From contig NC_067117.1 in assembly GCF_021347895.1 (NCBI RefSeq), positions 21,818,358 through 21,882,357 of the forward strand: DNA of 64,000 bases, in the 5' to 3' direction. This DNA comes from Acanthochromis polyacanthus (taxonomy: Eukaryota; Chordata; Actinopteri; Pomacentridae). Each line of letters starts with the position of its first letter. The first letter of the stretch is position 1. The notes under the pieces were generated by a model. That model saw only the letters and a program-made list of their open reading frames with translations, was not told where the DNA came from and made no database searches. Position numbers and translations under genes: made by a program. Positions 25,061 to 39,548 of this stretch are shown here, piece by piece.

Positions 25061-28000
25061 AGCCTGTGGTCAAGAGCCTGGATACTTAGAGAACAAAGCA
25101 ACGTATTTTCCTCTGCTCTGTTTTACAATGGAGAGCTCGGCTATGACATCATTTGTTTAAAACTGCATTCAGATATAACTACCTTCCCAGCAACAGCTTT
25201 CCTGTGGAAACTTTAATGCAACTTCCCCATATTTCTCTGCAGCCCTTTAACTCTTCAGAGTAAACTCAGTTCCACTGTATACATTACTGTACAGTGCAGC
25301 CTGTATTTGTTGCATTTGTCTTACCATCTTTGTGAAATTCGCAAGTGATGATGGCAGCTTTGGTAATAACTACACCTGTTTGTATATATAAAGTCTGAAG
25401 GAAGTGGCCATCACACAGTTTGTCAGGCTTCTCTGTTCTGCATGCCACAGATTTGGAGGCGCTGAGGGTTGATCTGAAAGAACAAACCTGTGGGGAACAA
25501 AGGTGTAGGAAAGCACTGATGAATTCAATAAGGCTACAACATGCTTCCTCTAAGGACTGAGAGGAATGGAAGGAGGCTCTTACTACACCCAAGATCTCAA
25601 GAAAAGGTGGCATAATGTGGTAAATTCCTATTTATTAGGTGAAAATTCTGTGGAATCAATCACAAATAAATATTTATATTGACAATTATGCTGCTTAGGG
25701 ATGCAAAATGAAACAAATATTATCCACAAACATGGTTTTGGCTTCTCACAATTAAATAATATATGAATGAACGTGACATTAATGTTTAAAATGCCAGCTC
25801 CAAACGCAGAAAACTGCACTCACAGAAAACAGGAAATGGAAATAAAATGATTTGGTTTTAATCTGGCTAAGTTTGATTAATTTTTGGTCACATGCACTGC
25901 AGCAACTGAATGGAAACTAGAGGCTTCTGTGTACCTGCCTAGCTACAGTCCACCACAGCCTGCACGTGAGGCGTTTAGGGAACACTGGTAAATGCTAGTA
26001 TCTATTAATAACCAGATATTCTGCAAGTGAGGCATCTTGGGCACAGTTTTATATTTAATTCAGTTGACAAAGAACTCTACCTTAAGTCTGATTTGATGCA
26101 AATAATTGCACTATCTAGTAATGTAGCACAATGTGGAAGTAAGGCGGTGCTCCGTTCATGTAAACGTGAAAGTGCCATGAAAGTTTTTTGCCCTTAAAAA
26201 TCAATGAAAACTCATAAATATTGGTCATCTCAACATTGCATTTACTATTTTGGACCTAGTTGTGTAGTCCCAACTTTGGCAGTTTTTTTCCCCCCCCAAT
26301 TAACCTTAAAATAAATGCCTGGCACTTAAATAAAAGGCCAAGCCCAATGATATTTAGTTTACTATCAAACAGAATTTTAAAAGCTACAAATTCCCACATC
26401 TGTGCGCTTGACATTCCACAATGATTTGATCAATCAGGCTGAAAAATGAGATATTAGCCAACATATTGGGACATGTCAGCTGATAATAATCACAAAAGTC
26501 AGTGTGCTGTTGGCTAAATGAATAACTGGCCTCTTGTGGCTACCCTAATGGAGTTAGTACCATTCTTCAAGATAATAACATAAGTGCCCAAATTACCAAA
26601 AAGCGCCAAAGACCCAACTAGAACCAGATGTGCACAACCAGGCTGTTTGTACCTTGCTGTCAGTAGCAGAGAGATGGTAGGAATGTGGTCTGTCCGTGCT
26701 GAGGCGACTAAACAAAGTTATCTCCCTGCAGCATCATGAGACTAAAAGCTCCTCCTCTCCCCACCACTGTTTATCTACCGCTTTCCAAGTCTGTGTGTGT
26801 GTGTCCGGCGAGATTTTATTTAGTAATCAGCCATGCCCCTGGAGATGACCGGCGCCTTGGGATTTAGGACCCTATTGCTGTGGCAACCAAAAGGTCACCA
26901 GACACCAGTCACCTCGAACGTCATGTTTACACTGTCCAGATGAACAGGGGGGGGATGAGGGTGGAGGGATAGAGAGCACTCAACCGTGGTATTTAACCAG
27001 AGTAAAAGCACGCCAGCCCGATCTGTGGAGAGATAATCAATCTCTTTTAAGTGCCAGCCGCAGTTGAACTGGGATTCTGACACTTAAAGCTCAGTAAGAA
27101 GATTCAAATATTAAGTCCAGAGAGGTTTGACTAAACCCAGGGGAATTTGCATTCACCATGGAGGAAACAAAGGTGCCATGAAAACATGCAGGTGTGGTCA
27201 TTTATTCAGGAAGTACAGCAGTCTGTGAGCTCTAAACTTCATCCCTCCCTCATGATGCGTTCTGCGTCACCCACATCACCTGCTGACAGGTGCAGCGCCG
27301 GTATGCTGCAGTTTCACTCCAACCTGTCCGACTGGCTCAGCTTTGAGAACAGTGCAACACACACACGCACAGATACCCAGGATAGGCTGAAGATATGGCG
27401 GCTTTATCAACCATTACTAATTAAGTGTTGATGGTAACGGACAAATTGCACTCCAATCAATATTAAACCCTATAAACCCTTTTGTTACTTTAAGTTCACA
27501 CATCAGAATTAAGAAAAGCGACTTTGCCTGGCAGACAATGTGCGTGACTGTACTAACACAATGTAACATAAAACCACAACGCTTCCTGCTTCTATGTTAA
27601 TTCACTGTTCCAGTTGTCCAAATTCTTTTGCAAATAACTCAGAATGTCTGACACGGACATGTTCTTGTGCAGACAGCAAACCGAAGACGTCGTGATGACA
27701 AACAGCAAAACAGCCCCGACTGGCTGTGTAGGATTCCAACCATTCCTACCAAGAGGACAGCGAACCGGTTGGAGCTGCATGACGCTCATCAACACACAAA
27801 CCAACTGACAGGAAGGGTGGAGTCTTACTATTTGTCCCATGTTCTTTGGAAAACAAAAGTGAAAATGTGAGAATCGGTTTAGATAATTTGAATGGTGATG
27901 GTAAAAAACAAAGTAAAGTCTCCAACAGGGACAATTACATTCAATCAGGGGTTTTAAAAGTCTGGGTAAATATGGGCGTTCCAGGACGCAAGAATTCTGT

Positions 28001-30263
28001 TGTTTTTAGTTTGTGGAACTCAAACTAAACTGAATAAATCAATCAGGTCGATAAAGCTTATTGCAGATATATGTCAGCTGGTAGATAACAAGGTATTGTA
28101 TCACCACCAGAGAGCACAGACAAGCTGATTTTTCAACTTAAAATATCTTGCTGAGTGCATATTTTTGCTTCTGTTTTTATTTTTTTTTAAAACAAAACAA
28201 TCTAAGGGATCTATATTACAATTCTTACTATTCTGCATTGGCTTTGTCACATGTTTCCTTGGCAAAAGACAGATTTCAGTGCAATCTGATATACAGTTTA
28301 GTCTATATTTAGCAAGGCAAGGCAAGCAATGCAAGGAAAATGCTCTGCAGTTTTTCCATATCTCCATCTGTAAACATTTGATGATGAGGCAGATACTGAC
28401 CAGTGTGACTCAATGCGGTTACACGGCGGAATGGGAGGGTGACCATGACAAACAAATCGCTCACATCATTTTATTATCTTCAAACAAAGTGACGGCATGA
28501 GTCAGGCTTCTGCTGATGACCACGTGATTAGCAGGTTTTATAAGGTTTTCATAACCACACACCTCATCAGCCCATCTGTGTTTGAACGATGAAACACACC
28601 CCTTTCTGATGTTTAATTACACCGACAACTGTCAGACTGCATGACATGTTAAATTCACAAGTCTTCCAGACATGTAACCAACTAATCTACGCGACAGAGC
28701 AGGAGATGTCAAGAATAACTTGGAATTTCAACCAAAACCAAAGCGCAAGATAGACAAAAGCAACACAATGGAGAGAGGAAATGGCACACGATGATGAGAG
28801 TTGGAGCAACAGAGAGTCACAGACAGTAAAAATGAACAACAGCCAAAAAAAAAATTCCCCTCAAAAAGGAAACAAAAGCTTCACAGTCCAGCTTGGTAAC
28901 ATATGACAGTGCCATATATGGCAATTACTTTTCTTATCACGGTCAGGCCAAGTCTGGTTTTCCAGCTGTTGTCTGTGATAACATTGTTCAAATGTGTGTG
29001 CTGATTTCTTTGACCCTCAAGACTCCTGGGACCAACACGATCCAACGCTTGTAATAAACTCCCTTTCAAAAAAACAAAAAACTTCTATCTCCTGTTGTGA
29101 AGAGTCAACTCCAAATGGGCCTGTCATGAGCACTGCAAAAAAAAACAAAAAAGAAAAGAAACCCAGAGTCAGTGTGACAGAGAGAGAATACTACTTATCC
29201 ACAGTGACTCAGCAAACAACTAGGCCACAATCCAGTTCCAACTGTCCTCTTATCAGCCCATTTACATCAAGAAGAATAGAGATCAACTGCTCCTGAAAGG
29301 AAACAGTGTGTCTGTGTGCACTCAGAGCCTAAGAGCCCCACAGGGAAATTAGATTTCTTGTCTAATTTATGAGCTCTGGAGCTCAGTAGAGCATGAGGAC
29401 ATGGAGGGACGTCTGTGTTCACCAGCAATCTTCTGCCCATTTGCGCCGACAAGTTTTTAAGAAAATATGCCATTCCCTACGTGTTAAACAGATTGGTGCT
29501 ATACATCATCCGTATAGGAACGGTCATTACACAGCAAGGTGCACTGAGTGGGAACATCAAAGAAAAAGGGAGAGAAGGGGAGCTGGAGGACTGAGAGAGT
29601 GATCGTATAAAAGGAAAAAAAGCATGCTGAATCTGCACAAGGCATTTACAATGATGTAGCTGGCTGGGGAGATTCTCTTTCAGAAGCAAGTGGAAAGATG
29701 AATTCCGTTTGACAGTCCGTGTGGCCCTCATTTGCAGTGCACAGTCTAATTTGATAGCTTTCTGCAAGTCACAGTGGTACACATTTGAAGAGCATACATC
29801 AAAACAGTCCACACTTTTTGCCCCACACAACGCGAGAGACAACTTTTTACTGCAAAAAAGAAATGGCACTTTTACCGAAACGCATTTCGATGATTGTGCT
29901 GAACTCCACCGGAGTGTCCGGGCCATTGTGTTTTCCTATAAATCCAGCAGACGGGTGACATTTGGGTAAGGTGCAGGAGCATTAGTCGGAGTTCAGGCCA
30001 TATTGGGGCCTTTAAAATAACTGCCAGTGACACACAGCAGACACCTGAGACACTAAAATACGAATCTGAGCCAGGCCCAGCTATGTAAACACTGCATTCC
30101 TGCACAGAACAGAGTGCAGGGAAACAGTGGTGTGTGAGTGTCAGAGAGAGAGAGAGAAAGAAAACGAGACGATATCCCTGCATGCAAACTTAAGGGAATA
30201 TAATCTGCATGCATTAGGCTTACATGTTTATCCTAAGGGCATGGATCTTTAAATTGGAAAATC

Positions 30264-30668
<405 letters not shown>

Positions 30669-32828
30669 ATGAATTTAAACCCACAGCAGTAGTAATAGAG
30701 CATTACTAAGTTGCAAATGGAATTCCGACCCAGCCCACACAATCCTGCCCATTTGACCCAAAGCACAACAAAAAAAGTCCCAGATTGCCCACATGAAAGC
30801 CTTCCAAATAACATTAAGAGTATGATATGCATGGTAAACCCTCAGCTCCACAAAGCCAGCATCCAAATTGGTGTCAGCTAATCAGTCTGCTACTGAATGA
30901 TGACAAAGCCTATGTATCAGGTCCTAACCTTACTTTATGGCACTACAAGTATCAAATAAGGCCTGTAATGATGCTAGCAGTGACACAGCGGTCTGCACTC
31001 CTGTCGTTTTTCTATTTTCTGAAAAAGTTAATCAATCTGTGATCCACAATTACAGGCACGCACCATGGGTGAGTGGGAAATGTGATTTCAGATAGATTTA
31101 AGATGCCAGAATTGCACACACAACTGCCCCAGTTTGATAGCGCAGCCTCTCCGAATAGGAATATATTGTGTAATGTGCGTTTAATTTGTTTCCGAGGCTT
31201 GTGTTTTACTTTAATTACAACTACAAAGTATAGAGTGGCTTGCTTTGAGATTTGTTTACGATGCTGATGTGAGAAATTCAAGTATATTAAATTTTGAGAT
31301 TCAGGCCAAGCATTTCTGTCAGCGTTTGTTTAGTGCGGTGTAAGGAAGTAATTTAAGTCACTAAAAGCAGCATTTGGTGGTGTACACCGTAAATGTAGTG
31401 TGTCACGAGGTTGTGCATATGGTTGCCTGGATACAAAGCCTGCCATTTCAACTCAAGGCTAAAAGGCCTAACTCACAAATCCCCATATCCTGATTTCATT
31501 CTGAAAACTCTGACCGCAAGTTGTGACTCGTCTCTCCGTTGCTTTGATGCTTGTTAAGTTTTCATCCTATAAGACCAGCTGGATAATCAATGCTGACCAC
31601 TACAGAGCATACAGCCACCAGATGATGTTCAGCTTCTTTATGTTCACAAAAAAGGGCATGAATCCAGATGACTGTTTGCTTCACAGACACAAAGTGGTGA
31701 TAGTTTCTGAAATTAGAACACCCCAATACGAGGTTGCAACATTCATAGATCTTCATAATAGCATGAAATGCACATCAAGCCACGTTCATTATCAAATTCA
31801 TAGACATACAAAGTCAAAACGCCTTAAATCATACACTATTAACCAGAAAAATAGGTCAAATACCACACAGAAAACTTGTTTCCGTCTCTCAACATGTAAA
31901 TGCCATAATGAATCAATTAGAGGATTCAAGGGAATGCTGACACGGCAGCAAAGAGCTTGCAAAAACATTTTTAAAACAATGTTATACCCCAATTTATTAG
32001 GACAGACACTTAAAGAGTGACATTGCTTTTATAGAAGTCGTATTTCTATGACTTGCATCGATTTGCAGCAGCAGGGCAGCACTCTGCTTCCACTCACAAT
32101 TGCTTTTTTTTTTTCTCATAAGCACTTTCATGGGGACAAAACAAAAGCCATAGCTGCAAATACAAGTGCTAATGACGTCCATCCACAGAGTAGAGGCACA
32201 GAACAAATTATAGCATTATTTTTGCTTACACTGACAGTCAGACCGAGCCCACAGAAAGCTCAAAGCCTGTTTTATGCCGAAAGTGAAGGAGAAAGGACCT
32301 CCAACTTCGTAAAGCATCTCACCAACAACACGTGCTCAGAAGACAGACAGGTCTGTGAATGTGATGGATAACAGAATTACATCAGACCCCTGCACTCACA
32401 TGCCTAAAGGTGTGTGAAAGTGAACTTTTTTCACCAATACAGTTTGACATGGCTATGTTTTCAACGAACTTACACTGTGGCAAACATCTCCAAATGCAAA
32501 CGCGGTATTAACACTGGTAACGTTAACAATAACATGCAAGCTGCTAAAAACCAGGCATTACTAATATGCAGATTAACAACAGCAGTTATAAATGATCTAC
32601 TGAACTCCTGCAGAAAGAGTGGGTGACTTAAATGTGCACTAAAATACTGCTGCACTCGTCTCTGCAAAGATTTAACCTTTTCTAAGCAGCAGTGTGACAT
32701 GTGAAGGTGGGGAGACATGAGCATGTCAAAGAGCTGGCCTTAAAGAGTTCCTCTAGTTCTGCACATGAAAATGTAAAAACACACGCTTCTTTTCGCATCC
32801 TGCATTGCACCGTTTTGTTAAGTTAATG

Positions 32829-33179
32829 TACACTACTATTCAAAAGTTTGGGGTCACCCAGGCTATTTCATGTTTTCCATGAAATATGACTGCACAAGGG
32901 TTTTATAATCATCGGTTAGCCTTTCAACACCATTAGCTAACACAATGTAGCATTAGAACACAGGAGTGATGGCTGCTGGAAACATTTCGCTGTACCCCTA
33001 TTTATATATATTCCATTAAAAAAAGCAGCCATTTCCAACTAGAATAGTAATTTAAACACATTAATAATGTCTAGACTGTATTTCTGATTAATTTAATGTT
33101 ATCTTCATTGAAAAATAATGCTTCTCTTTCAAAAATAAGGATACTTGCAAGTGACCCCAAACTTTTGAACAGCAGTGTA
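32829..33179. mobile_element. Tc1/mariner-type MITE
   Basis: The left end is TACACTACTATTCAAAAG, continuing TTTGGGGTCAC. The right end ends GTGACCCCAAACTTTTGAAC then AGCAGTGTA, the near-perfect inverse over about 29 bp (about 2 mismatches). TA is at both ends. The 351-bp interior is AT-rich and non-coding. It is a familiar teleost family of non-autonomous Tc1 relatives. Confidence 0.8.
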
Positions 33180-34228
33180 TCTATTTTTATGCATTCAGTT
33201 TTATGTCTTTATTAATCCATTACTTGACCTGACATTTTTGGGTTTTTTTCCTGTTATATCATTTCAGTATTAATATCAATCTACCGGTATTTAGACAGGT
33301 GACAGTGTTGTTACTTATTTGTTTAATGACATAATTACAACTGTACAATTCCTCCGAAAAGCTCTTTTTATGCCAAATTAAACTCGTCCATATTAAAACA
33401 TCATCACTTCTTTTATCCTTAGCTGCAACATCATGTAATTTTTTTGCAAATATATCAATCTAAAATTAATTTTAGAGCAATATCTCAGCAAAACATTTAG
33501 TAACTTATAATCCTGACAAGAAACGCATAATAGTGCCACATTAAGCGTGAGCAGACCGTAAGAAGGGTTTTATATTCATAACCCTACCAGCAGCATGGCA
33601 GGAAAAGAAGCGAAGGTCAACCCCAAACTAACTGGATCCGACAGACCGCATAAGTAAGTAAGTTCAACTGGCTGGTTGTTTACAATCATTTTTATTTGTG
33701 TGTTATAACAGCATAATGGCAAGGTTAAGTTACACCAGAACCCGGCCCTGAATCCATTTTATATCTGCTGCTGGAGGAAACGTTTTGAAAAATTGCTTTA
33801 AGGAGGATAAAATTCACACATGCACAAAGATTAAAAAAAAAATAAAAGAAAGCCATGGTGAAGATGCATACTGGCTTCTTCTTAAAAGATGAGGATTATT
33901 GTAATTGTGTGAAAAGTCAGTCGAAATTTACTTATGAAGTGCAATAATACCAGCTCTAAACTTTGATTTTCAAGATCTATCGTAAGGCGTTTACGGTCAA
34001 ATAACGAGCAGGGTGATGACTATAACACTGAAATTTCTGTTAACAGAAGATCAGATGGTCTAGTTGGGGTGTTTCTGCCTTGTGCTCAAATTGCATTTGT
34101 GTTCAGGCTGAGCTCTGAATAAGCAGTGCAGTTACAGAACGAGAAAGGTGAGCTGCCGTCGCTGATGTACAGAAGGCGTTGCAGTTGTCACATAAATCGA
34201 CGACATTAGACATTAACGTCTGTGACTG

Positions 34229-34258
34229 ATGACAGCAGAGAGAGAGAGAGAGAGAGAA
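34229..34258. repeat. (AG)n microsatellite
   Basis: A run of about a dozen AG units. Confidence 0.85.
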
Positions 34259-34277
34259 GCTGGACACCAGCGCCCTC

Positions 34278-34336
34278 TTAATTAAGACTCAATCCTTTCC
34301 CTGTCTTTGCTAATTAGTCTCCGCTTGTCTAATTAA
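34278..34336. promoter_or_regulatory. Cluster of homeodomain-type TAATTA cores
   Basis: TTAATTAA at 34278-34285, TAATTAG at 34311-34317 and TAATTAA at 34330-34336 lie within 59 bp in otherwise mixed-composition sequence. Homeodomain proteins bind such cores. Function as an intronic enhancer is only a guess. Confidence 0.3.
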
Positions 34337-36699
34337 GATACTATCAGGAAGCTGTTACATTTTACTCACGGTACTGGTTTAATGAAGCCTGTACAGTAAA
34401 TGGTGAGTCGATGGACTGCTTCCGGAGGAGAAAACGAGGACAAAGTCTTTCTATTGTAGTTTTCATACAGTATGCGCTCTGACCTTTAAGAGCTAATATT
34501 CATGCTGACCTTTATGTTGCACTATCAGACGCACACAGTGGGACAACGTAACTTTGTGCTGCCATGGTGCCTTGTGATACCAAAACAATCAAAGAAGCCG
34601 ACCTGTCCCAGAGCTGAACTGTGCTTTCAAGGTTGTAAGCAACTATTTAAGTGTTGGGTCAGATGGTATCTCCTAATAATTTGTATAATCTTGAATGCCA
34701 ATGGCATTATATTGTGATATGTGCCCAGTCTCAGATACTAAGACCACATGAAGATGAGCGATATTCAATCCTGTGAGGCACGTAAACTCTCATTTACTGC
34801 CCCGTACAGTCATTGTGGAGGTGTTGATAAAGTATTAGCGACGCCTCCATCTTCAGTGTTTTGCCCTAAGGAACCTGACAGAACCAAGCCCACACATGTT
34901 CAAGAGCTACTGGACCTCTCACCCTGTTATGTTTTTTCTCTGTGAAATTACAGAGAGGAGTTAACAAGTCATGATTAAACAAAAGCTCCTCCAAAAATCT
35001 CAAATTGAGGCATTTGGAGACAAAATGAGGAGATCCGGGCCAAAATCGCATGCAGTTTCTTCAAAGTTAATGAAGTTTGAGTGAGTCACACTGAGTTCTT
35101 CTGACAGTTCTTTAAATAATTGTGATAAAGATCAACAGCTTTATTTAATAGTCATGAGATCTTAGGATAAAACTGAAATGAAACTAAGTGGAACCTATAT
35201 CTGATATTTTTTAAATGATACAGTTCTAGCTAATGAAACTATTTTCTCTTGAAATTGCTAAAAATGCAGCTGAGGCACATTTATGTAGAGTTTTACAGTC
35301 CGACACAGAGATAGCAGATAGTTGTGATAGCTGTAGGACAGCGTGCCATTTGGCCCTTAGCTGTTAACCAGTAATAACAGCTCTGAATTACTGGCTGGTT
35401 CCTCCTGAACATCTATCAGAGCTGGGAGGCCACCTGTGGAGCGGACACCACCATATCTACCCTGCCATCATCACACATTACCACCAACCATTTGGTGCCC
35501 TGAAGGTTTCCAGATAATTGCAGCACACACATGCTCTGTCAATCAAGACTGCTCGAGTGCTGGTCACCATCACACATTTCCAGATGGAAGAACTGCAGGC
35601 ATCTTCTTCTCAGAAGTGTCAGTTTCAGTTCAAACTACAGAAAAAATAATTGTACTTTACCATGACTGTATAACCCCTGGCTTTATTGCTGTTGTAAATG
35701 GACTATTTCACTTACTAAAGCTTTAAATGCAGCCGACTTGCCGCTGCTCATGCCCCCTTCAGGAAGAAAACTCTCTCTGGATCCACATCGACAAAAGGGC
35801 AAAACAAATGACCACATGGCAGCTGATGAGGGTGTGAAACCAGGGCTTTCTATCACTTCTAACTTTCTTCCTGAGTGATAATTTTACACTCAAATATCAC
35901 TGAATTCACAGAACAGCCATTTTTAAAAACTTATGTCTCTGGTGAGTCTGTCAAACAACGCCGTGATTATCAAATCAGTAATTTAATGGTGCTGTAGCAG
36001 CTTGGCAATGAATCTGAAGTAACTACTGCTAACAAGTAGTCTCAATGGGCTGCATTTGTGTCAGTATTTCATACTTGTTCCATAGTCTGATAACAGACAC
36101 AGAAAATCAAATAGATAAGAACAGCTTTACCAGGGATTTGGCTGTATTAAAGTACAGTAAATGTGATGACAAAGAGCAGGAGAGAAGTGAACAGATGTAA
36201 ACACTGGCTGAATGTTTTGGTAGCATGGAAACCCAACTGTCTTAAAGTTTCCATCCTTTCTGAATGTGCCTCAGCTTTACAGCTTCCACAGTGCGTTGAC
36301 TTGTGGGCATATGATCAAAGCTAATGGTAACATTTGTCACATTGTCTGTACAATGTCCAAAAACTACAGATTTTTCTTTTGTTGTGGTGACTTTCCCAAC
36401 AATACTAAAAGTAATCCATGGGGTCTTTCCTGCGTTGTACGCTGCTACAAAGAAACTCAGTAAAATTGTTACAGACTTGTAAAGCTCAGAAGTCATCTAG
36501 TTATATGTGCCTGGAGGAACACAAGCACTAAGTGTCTTCATATTTTCACAGTTTCTTTTTTACACCTCAGAGTTTCTAAAAAAAAAATAAAAAATCTAAA
36601 ACACAATAAAACTGGAGTTTCATCATATGGGAACTTTAACTATGCTAGAATCCAGATAGGTGGCTGAACTACTAATAACTGAAGGTTTTCCAAACACTG

Positions 36700-37390
36700 C
36701 ACTGAATTTTGTTAGACTTGGACAAAGCCAAGTTAGCCGTTTTCTCCCGTTTCCATTCTTTATGCTAAGCTAAGCGGCTGCTAAACGCTTGGTACACACC
36801 AGGCGTAAACTAACCGTGACGTCACCCGTTGGTTTCAACGCCGAGCAAATGAAGCCCGGATTTTGCTACTTCCTGGTCGCCGTTTTGGATTTTCTGGAGC
36901 CAGTGACGTAAAAAGCGTCATCAAACAGACTGGACCGGAGAGCAACTAGGGGCAGGATTGGCTGAGGACTCTCTTATCCCGCCCACATTTTACCGCAGAG
37001 GCTTCTGTTGCTGTCTATCAAGTATAGCCACGCCCCCTGGCTCCGCCAACTTTAACGATTTATTTAAAATTCAGTATTGATTTATTTTAAGATCGGCCAC
37101 CTGATCTCTCATTTTGACCATGAAAACTAACGGGAAAAAAATCCTGAGCTGTAGAAAATCAGTCTATCAAATTTTATTTTTTCCAAAAATGAATTGGGGT
37201 CTATGGAGAAAAAGCTTTTTGGAGCCAACCCTAGCGGACGGCGTGATATTGCAAATTTTTGACACTTCCGGGTTGGCTTCAATTCTGGAGCCAGATGCTA
37301 CGTCCACTATATATACAGTCTATGGTACACACAGATCAATGTGTGGTATCAATCTTCTCATCTAACTCTCACCAAGAAAGTGAATACTAG
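36700..37390. repeat. Unclassified teleost interspersed repeat, split by a younger insertion
   Basis: The left half (about 36709-36799) includes 'ggacaaagccaagttagccg' and 'tttatgctaagctaagcgg'. The right half (about 37324-37390) includes 'ggtatcaatcttctcatcta' and 'caagaaagtgaata'. From memory these are consecutive parts of one common fish repeat, here separated by the element at 36800-37323. The strand and class of the outer repeat are not known to me. Confidence 0.55.
36800..37323. mobile_element. Nested insertion of a second teleost repeat, with 9-bp target duplication
   Basis: The segment is bounded by a perfect direct repeat GGTACACAC at 36791-36799 and 37324-37332. It interrupts the outer repeat. 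Its right end reads 'actatatatacagtctat', a signature of a dispersed repeat in many fish. No clear terminal inverted repeats were found, so the class is unknown. It carries a perfect CRE palindrome, TGACGTCA, at 36817-36824. It is non-coding. Confidence 0.6.
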
Positions 37391-39028
37391 TTGCAAGTAG
37401 GTGCAGTAATTCCTCACTGACTATACACATCAATTACTAAATGCTTCCAGGAAGACCACCACTGTAGACTCATCAGCAAATACATGAGAGGTTATTTGCA
37501 AACCACAAATCAGAGCACATTCCCAATCTGTCTTCCTTCCTTCCTTCCTTCCTTCCAAATCTTTCTCAGTGTTTTATTTACCCATAATCCATCACATTCT
37601 CCCTGCACACTCGTTGCAATCCACATAAAGCCGTTTCCCAGTGCTTTGCCACACAATGCCATCCATAACTGTGAAAAGACCTGTTCGACAATTCTTTTCA
37701 TTAGAGGACTTAGGCAGGAAAAGGAACAGGGTAGGGGGGACTCTGCCAAAATGGGCTGCCCCTTAATAAGAGCCATCACAATTCCCATACTCAGGCGACA
37801 ATAAGCGTGGAGAGAATAGATAAAGACTTTAGAGGGGGAGAGATAGAGAGCAGGCGAGATGAATGGAGCAAAGGAAGATGAGCAAAAGGAGGAGGGATGA
37901 GGCAGTGTGGCTCGGCAGGGCATTGTTGTTGTGAGCCACATAATTGCTGCTCCAAGAAGACTCTGGGAGTTTGGGTCTTGTGAGTGCGCTCTGCCGTGGA
38001 CAAACAGACAGACTCATGTCTAAATCCTCTTAATCAGGGCGAGACCATTCTCTAAACCTGTGGATACTCCTTTGTTTTGTCTGCGTGTGCATGTGATTGT
38101 GCATGAGTAAGCCTCCCAAAGACTTCACATTAATGGGATTTGTGTAAACAGACCCCACGGCCTTAACCGGACTGTAATGAAAGGTAAAGAAAAGGAGGAA
38201 GCAGACTGGAGGGGAAAAGGGCCTTTATATTCCAATGAGCCTGAGAGATAAAGGATGGATTTTCTGGGTGCAACCACAACTAGAACGATAAGAAGCTTTA
38301 ACGACAACTACTAAACTCCATATAAATGCCTTTTTACTGTTGTGTATCTCAAGAAGTCAAATATGTTGGCAGGTTGGCATTACAGAAACATGAGTAAGAG
38401 TAAGTACAAGCACTTAACAACGCTCTTCTGTGCACACGTACGGTCCCTGCTGGAAAGAACTTATAAAACCTTCAACTTCTGAAGAGCCTAGTAGCAGTTT
38501 TTTCTTGAGCACATCAACTTGCTACTGGCTCTAGTGTCAGCCATATTAACAATGCTCACAGCCACTACCAATCCCATCATTTTGCTTCCTAGTCATGCCT
38601 GCTAGAGGCATAACCACATCTCATCCGAGTTTAACAGCAGCAGAGCTGACAGAAAGACTTGGCCACGTCAGCTCATCTGGCACGCACACAAATAGATGGG
38701 CACACATACATACACACAGCGCTACTATCTGCAGGCATGCATATGATCCTATTCCCCGCTTAGCACTGGACAAAGAATAGAACTGAAGTGACTGCAGGTT
38801 GGTGTCTTGGTACATAGCTTCATTACTCAGTTACGGACTTCACATTCAACTCAGCTGTAAACACCCCCTTCACAAAAATTCATTCAAACCCAGGCTCAAC
38901 CACACCCATTCTCCACATGTGAGACAAACTTGGATTGGTGAAAGCCCAAACAGAACACTGGATGTGATAAGTGCCAAGGAGGGTGTACAGTTACCCCAAA
39001 CACTGTAAAACTGATCAGTGCTGTAAAC
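37391..39028. other. Intronic sequence, nothing coding recognised
   Basis: A TTCC microsatellite lies at 37533-37556 and a purine-rich stretch at about 37815-37900. No exon or classified transposon was seen. Confidence 0.4.
37533..37556. repeat. (TTCC)6 microsatellite
   Basis: Six tandem TTCC units. Confidence 0.9.
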
Positions 39029-39130
39029 TGGGGCTGCAACTGACCGTTACCACAATTATCAGTTAATCTGCAAGCAATTTCCTCAATTAATCCTCTGAGT
39101 CCAAAGCAGTCACATTTTTACTCACTGTAG
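39029..39130. mobile_element. hAT-like MITE fragment (left end)
   Basis: It starts TGGGGCTGCAACTGAC and continues with 'attatcagttaatctgc' and 'cctcaattaatcc'. This is the left end of a very common teleost hAT-type MITE whose ends read GGGCTGCAAC. The matching right end (GTTGCAGCCC) is not found next to it, so this copy is truncated. Confidence 0.5.
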
Positions 39131-39548
39131 GTTCATTTTTCAGTTCAATACAAACTTCTCAATGGAAACAGCCCAACCATGTCTAGAAGCAGGAGAAGAA
39201 GTAGAGAGAACTGAAATATGCCTTTTGTGCAGTATAGCTAAGTTAGCCAAGTTATTTTTTCTGAAATTTGAAGCACATGAAATCATCATACACAGCATTT
39301 TTTCCAAGTGTCTCCACGGGTTACCAGCTCTGAGAAAAAAAATGGCAACCTCACATACTATAGATATTTTACTAGTAGAACTGTTCTTTATTTCTCCACT
39401 TGCTTCTTATTTTCTCTCTAAGCACGGCCTTCAGTTCAACCCAGTTCAGCCGAAAACTCCCTGAATTTCTGTCATGTGACTGCTGTTCACAGCTGAGTCA
39501 CTAATAGCTTTTTGTTTATGCCAAGGGACACGGAATTTTTTGCTTTTG

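Larger units (their letters stand above)
30669..36639. other. Intronic sequence with one MITE and a TAATTA cluster
   Basis: Apart from the MITE at 32829-33179, the AG microsatellite at 34229-34258 and the TAATTA cluster at 34278-34336, nothing was recognised. A 165-codon plus frame at 31523-32020 starts at GTG, lacks any known domain and is judged a chance frame. Confidence 0.4.

Noticed and set aside
29477..29926. Minus-strand open frame of 149 codons
   Set aside because: No domain, low-complexity Ser-rich stretches and overlap with another equally unsupported plus frame.
31523..32020. Plus-strand open frame of 165 codons
   Set aside because: It starts at GTG, its composition is typical of translated non-coding AT-rich DNA, and no family was recognised.
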